This document shows, piece by piece, positions 61,284 through 64,000 of a DNA stretch of 64,000 nucleotides (position 1 is the stretch's first letter; every line of letters starts with the position of its first letter). Position numbers and translations under genes: made by a program. Source of the DNA: Pelagimonas sp050633425 (GTDB lineage: Bacteria > Pseudomonadota > Alphaproteobacteria > Rhodobacterales > Rhodobacteraceae). Location of the stretch: assembly GCF_050633425.1 (NCBI RefSeq), contig NZ_JBOEGM010000008.1:62001-126000 (forward strand). The letters run 5' to 3'. The notes under the pieces are model-generated. The model saw nothing but the letters and a program-made list of their open reading frames with translations, was not told where the DNA came from and made no database searches.

Positions 61284-62896
61284 CACGTGAAAAACTCTAC
61301 CTCTACGACACCACCCTGCGGGATGGCCAGCAAACCCAAGGCGTGCAGTTTTCGACCGAGGAAAAGCTGCGTATTGCTGCTGCGTTGGATGAGCTGGGCG
61401 TGGATTACATCGAAGGTGGCTGGCCCGGGGCGAACCCGACCGACAGTGCGTTTTTCGATGATGCGCCCAAGACCCGCGCGACCATGACCGCCTTTGGCAT
61501 GACCAAACGCGCCGGACGTTCCGCAGAAAATGACGATGTTTTGGCGGCTGTGTTGAACGCCGGGACCCAAGCGGTGTGTCTGGTGGGCAAGAGCCATGAT
61601 TTCCACGTCACCACGGCGCTGGGCATCACGCTTGAGGAAAACCTAGACAACATCCGCGCCTCGATTGCCCATATCGTCGCGCAGGGGCGCGAGGCGCTTT
61701 ATGACGCCGAGCATTTCTTTGACGGCTACAAGGGCAATCCTGATTATGCGCTCATGGCCGTCAAAGCCGCCTATGAGGCCGGAGCGCGCTGGGTTGTGCT
61801 TTGCGACACCAATGGCGGGACTTTGCCGCATGAAGTCGGGCAAATCACGCGCGATGTGATCGCGGCGGGCATCCCCGGTGATTATCTTGGCATTCACACC
61901 CATAATGATACCGAAAACGCTGTGGCCTGTAGCCTTGCGGCTGTCGACGCCGGTGCGCGTCAAATCCAGGGGACGTTGAACGGTCTGGGAGAGCGCTGTG
62001 GCAATGCCAATTTGACCACGCTGATCCCGACGCTGCTGCTCAAGGAACCATACGCCAGTGCCTATGACATTGGTGTCAAACGCGAGACGTTGCAAAACCT
62101 GACGCGGATCAGTCGGATGTTGGACGAAATCCTTAACCGGGTGCCGATGAAACAAGCGCCCTATGTCGGTGCCTCGGCCTTTGCCCACAAGGCCGGGTTG
62201 CATGCCAGCGCGATCCTCAAAGATCCGACCACCTATGAACATATCGATCCAAGCATCGTCGGCAATCGGCGCATTGTGCCGATGTCCAACCAAGCCGGGC
62301 AATCAAACCTGCGCAGACGTCTGGCCGAAGCCGGATTGGATGTGCCCAAGGATCATTCCGGCCTAAGTCTGATCCTTGAGCGTGTCAAAGAACGCGAGGC
62401 AATCGGGTATTCCTATGACACCGCACAGGCGTCATTTGAGCTTTTGGCGCGCGACGTTCTGGGGCAAATGCCTGACCTGTTCGAAGTCAAACGTTACCGG
62501 GTGTCGGTTGAGCGGCGCAAAAACAAATATAACCAAATGGTGTCGCTGTCTGAGGCGGTTGTTGTTGTCAAAATCGGTGACGACAAGAAACTGTCGGTCA
62601 GCGAGAGCATGGATGAATTCGGGTCTGATCGTGGCCCGGTTAATGCCTTGTCCAAAGCATTGGCAAAAGATCTCGGCCCTTATCAGGCGATGATTGACGA
62701 CATGCGTCTGGTCGATTTCAAAGTGCGCATCACCCAAGGCGGCACCGCCGCTGTGACACGTGTGATCATTGACAGCGAAGACGGACAGGGGCGGCGCTGG
62801 GCGACTGTTGGGGTCAGCGCGAATATCGTGGATGCCTCGTTTGAAGCACTGCTTGATGCGGTGCGCTGGAAACTTGTTCGGGACGGGGCGCGCTAA
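61280..62896 (+). CDS. cimA: Citramalate synthase
   Basis: 538 aa from ATG 61280, which overlaps the upstream stop as ATGA. DRE-TIM metallolyase: DTTLRDGQQTQGVQF at the N-terminus, HTHNDTENAVACSLAAV metal region, and a C-terminal LeuA-type allosteric domain (SLSEAVVVVKIGDDK). CimA condenses pyruvate and acetyl-CoA to citramalate for isoleucine synthesis. 2-isopropylmalate synthase is the close alternative. Its stop overlaps the next gene by 1 bp. Confidence 0.9.
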   Translation: MTREKLYLYDTTLRDGQQTQGVQFSTEEKLRIAAALDELGVDYIEGGWPGANPTDSAFFDDAPKTRATMTAFGMTKRAGRSAENDDVLAAVLNAGTQAVCLVGKSHDFHVTTALGITLEENLDNIRASIAHIVAQGREALYDAEHFFDGYKGNPDYALMAVKAAYEAGARWVVLCDTNGGTLPHEVGQITRDVIAAGIPGDYLGIHTHNDTENAVACSLAAVDAGARQIQGTLNGLGERCGNANLTTLIPTLLLKEPYASAYDIGVKRETLQNLTRISRMLDEILNRVPMKQAPYVGASAFAHKAGLHASAILKDPTTYEHIDPSIVGNRRIVPMSNQAGQSNLRRRLAEAGLDVPKDHSGLSLILERVKEREAIGYSYDTAQASFELLARDVLGQMPDLFEVKRYRVSVERRKNKYNQMVSLSEAVVVVKIGDDKKLSVSESMDEFGSDRGPVNALSKALAKDLGPYQAMIDDMRLVDFKVRITQGGTAAVTRVIIDSEDGQGRRWATVGVSANIVDASFEALLDAVRWKLVRDGAR

Positions 62897-63615
62897 TGGC
62901 GGAGTCACCGTTTTTCACGTTGCACCGTGATTTGCCGCGCGAAGGGCCTGGGTGCCGGGCCGATCTTGACGCGGCCATCGCCCAGATCACGCTCTCTGAT
63001 CAGGCCCGTATTTTGGATGCGGGCTGTGGCCCGGGTGCAGATATCGGCGGGCTGTTGGCGCATGCGCCTGACGGTCATGTGACCGCTGTTGATGGCTGCG
63101 CGCAGTTCATTGATCAAGTAAAGGAGCGCTGGGGGGCAGACCCGCGCGTGACTGCGCTATGTTGCGACATGCTTGATCAGACCGGCCCGTTTGATTTGAT
63201 CTGGTCGGCCGGGGCGCTGTATTTCCTTGGCATCGAAAGGGCCCTGTCGGAAATGTACGATCGTTTGACTCCGGGCGGTGCGTTGATCTTCTCGGAGCTG
63301 GTGTTTCTTGTACCGGACCCTGATGAGCCTTTGCGCCGGGCGCTTGAGACCGAATATGCCGATATTGGCCCGGTTCCGCGGCTGGAGGCGCGTGTGCGGG
63401 CCGCAGGTTTTGATCTGATCGCATCATCGACGGTCTCGGATGACGCGTGGGAGGCCTATTACACACCTTTGGATCAGCGCATTGAAATGCTGCGACCAGA
63501 AGCCGGAGCAGATCTTGCCAAGGTGCTTAACGATGCGGTCGCCGAGGCGGCCATGTGGCGTGCCAACAAGCGGGCATTTGGCTATGCCCAAATCGTTGCG
63601 GTCAAACCATCATGA
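62896..63615 (+). CDS. Class I SAM-dependent methyltransferase
   Basis: 239 aa, cotranscribed with cimA through the overlapping ATG. Motif I is LDAGCGPGADIGG (about 40-52); the rest of the fold shows VTAVDGCAQFI and FDLIWSAGALYFLG. Related to the trans-aconitate methyltransferase/Methyltransf_11 group. Substrate unknown. Confidence 0.85.
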   Translation: MAESPFFTLHRDLPREGPGCRADLDAAIAQITLSDQARILDAGCGPGADIGGLLAHAPDGHVTAVDGCAQFIDQVKERWGADPRVTALCCDMLDQTGPFDLIWSAGALYFLGIERALSEMYDRLTPGGALIFSELVFLVPDPDEPLRRALETEYADIGPVPRLEARVRAAGFDLIASSTVSDDAWEAYYTPLDQRIEMLRPEAGADLAKVLNDAVAEAAMWRANKRAFGYAQIVAVKPS

Positions 63616-64000
63616 GTGATCCGTTTCAAAACAACCCCGATCTTGTCGCCTGCGCTAAAATCGTTGAGCGTGGTGACCCGGATCGCTTTGCCGCTGTGAT
63701 GGCCGCGCCGGTTGCGGCGCGTGTGGTGTTGTTCCCAATCTACGCAATGAATGTGGAAATCAGCCGAGCCCCTTGGGTGACCCAAGAGGACATGATTGCG
63801 GAAATGCGGCTGCAATGGTGGCGCGATGCCTTGGCTGAAATCGCCAGCGGCGGGTTTGTGCGGCGCCATGAGGTTGTGACACCTTTGGCGATGGTGCTGG
63901 ATGCAGAGGGCGCCAAGGCCTTGGATGAGCTGGTTTTGGCGCGACGTTGGGACATTTACCGCGATGCGTTCGAGGATCAAGCTGCTTTCGACGCGTATAT
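63612..64000 (+). CDS. Squalene/phytoene synthase-like protein, NDUFAF6-type (3' truncated)
   Basis: 129 codons visible, starting with ATGA overlap at 63612 and running off the window. Text such as RFAAVMAAPVAARVVLFPIYAMNVEISRAPW followed by AEMRLQWWRDALAEI resembles the N-terminal half of short squalene/phytoene synthase-family proteins. Eukaryotic NDUFAF6, a complex I assembly factor, belongs to this group. The active-site Asp motifs of true synthases are not visible here. Function tentative. Confidence 0.7.
   Translation, partial: MSDPFQNNPDLVACAKIVERGDPDRFAAVMAAPVAARVVLFPIYAMNVEISRAPWVTQEDMIAEMRLQWWRDALAEIASGGFVRRHEVVTPLAMVLDAEGAKALDELVLARRWDIYRDAFEDQAAFDAY

Noticed and set aside
1..64000. 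Mobile elements, prophage, tRNA or rRNA genes
   Set aside because: No transposase, integrase, terminal inverted repeats or cloverleaf-type sequence could be recognised in either strand.

Overview
The window is a contiguous, gene-dense chromosomal segment from an alphaproteobacterium, almost certainly a member of the Roseobacter group (Rhodobacteraceae). The evidence is the linked yajC-secD-secF / Mth938 / ccmABCDG block, the roseobacter-type flagellin, DUF3422, DUF6314, DUF1223 and YeeE/YedE proteins, and the CimA gene neighbourhood. I could not fix the genus from the sequence. I saw no rRNA, tRNA, CRISPR array, prophage, insertion sequence or replication origin. The content is mainly housekeeping with a few accessory loci.

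Layout. 1-6000: the end of a lytic transglycosylase, an acyltransferase, an SDR/membrane-protein operon and aminopeptidase N. 6000-11700: a two-gene RND efflux operon with an unusually long adaptor hairpin and an enlarged pump. 12000-15700: yfgM-like, bamB and der, the same order as in E. coli. 15700-18500: a divergent SDR/TetR pair with two operators, and serS. 18650-21230: a decayed solute-binding protein gene and a flagellin gene with a hairpin leader. 21390-28400: yajC-secD-secF, a TauE-like exporter, an Mth938 protein and the cytochrome c maturation genes ccmA, B, C, D and G, with two FNR-like boxes. 28400-37200: a small secreted protein, a TPR gene with an in-frame stop, acnA, a DUF1223 protein, an LpxL-like acyltransferase, fliG, a second small secreted protein and purB. 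37700-41640: DUF6314, DUF3422, YeeE/YedE and an ankyrin protein.

41766-51613 is a peptide-uptake and processing locus: a solute-binding protein and two permeases face a fused double ATPase, followed by two M20 deacylases and an FAD amino-acid oxidase. 51829-64000 holds rsgA, a glycosyltransferase, fabF-mltG, a hydrolase, soxR facing a VOC gene through a near-exact SoxR promoter, an EamA transporter, cysS, a small unknown gene, cimA, a methyltransferase and the start of a squalene/phytoene synthase-like (NDUFAF6-type) gene.

The most unusual signals are: (1) short degenerate tandem repeats, mostly 12-13 bp, that recur at or just after stop codons of otherwise unrelated genes; (2) an RND adaptor whose ascending helix carries a proline exactly every 14 residues over eight repeats; (3) a hairpin between the Shine-Dalgarno sequence and the start codon of flagellin; and (4) a SoxR promoter matching the E. 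coli soxS layout.
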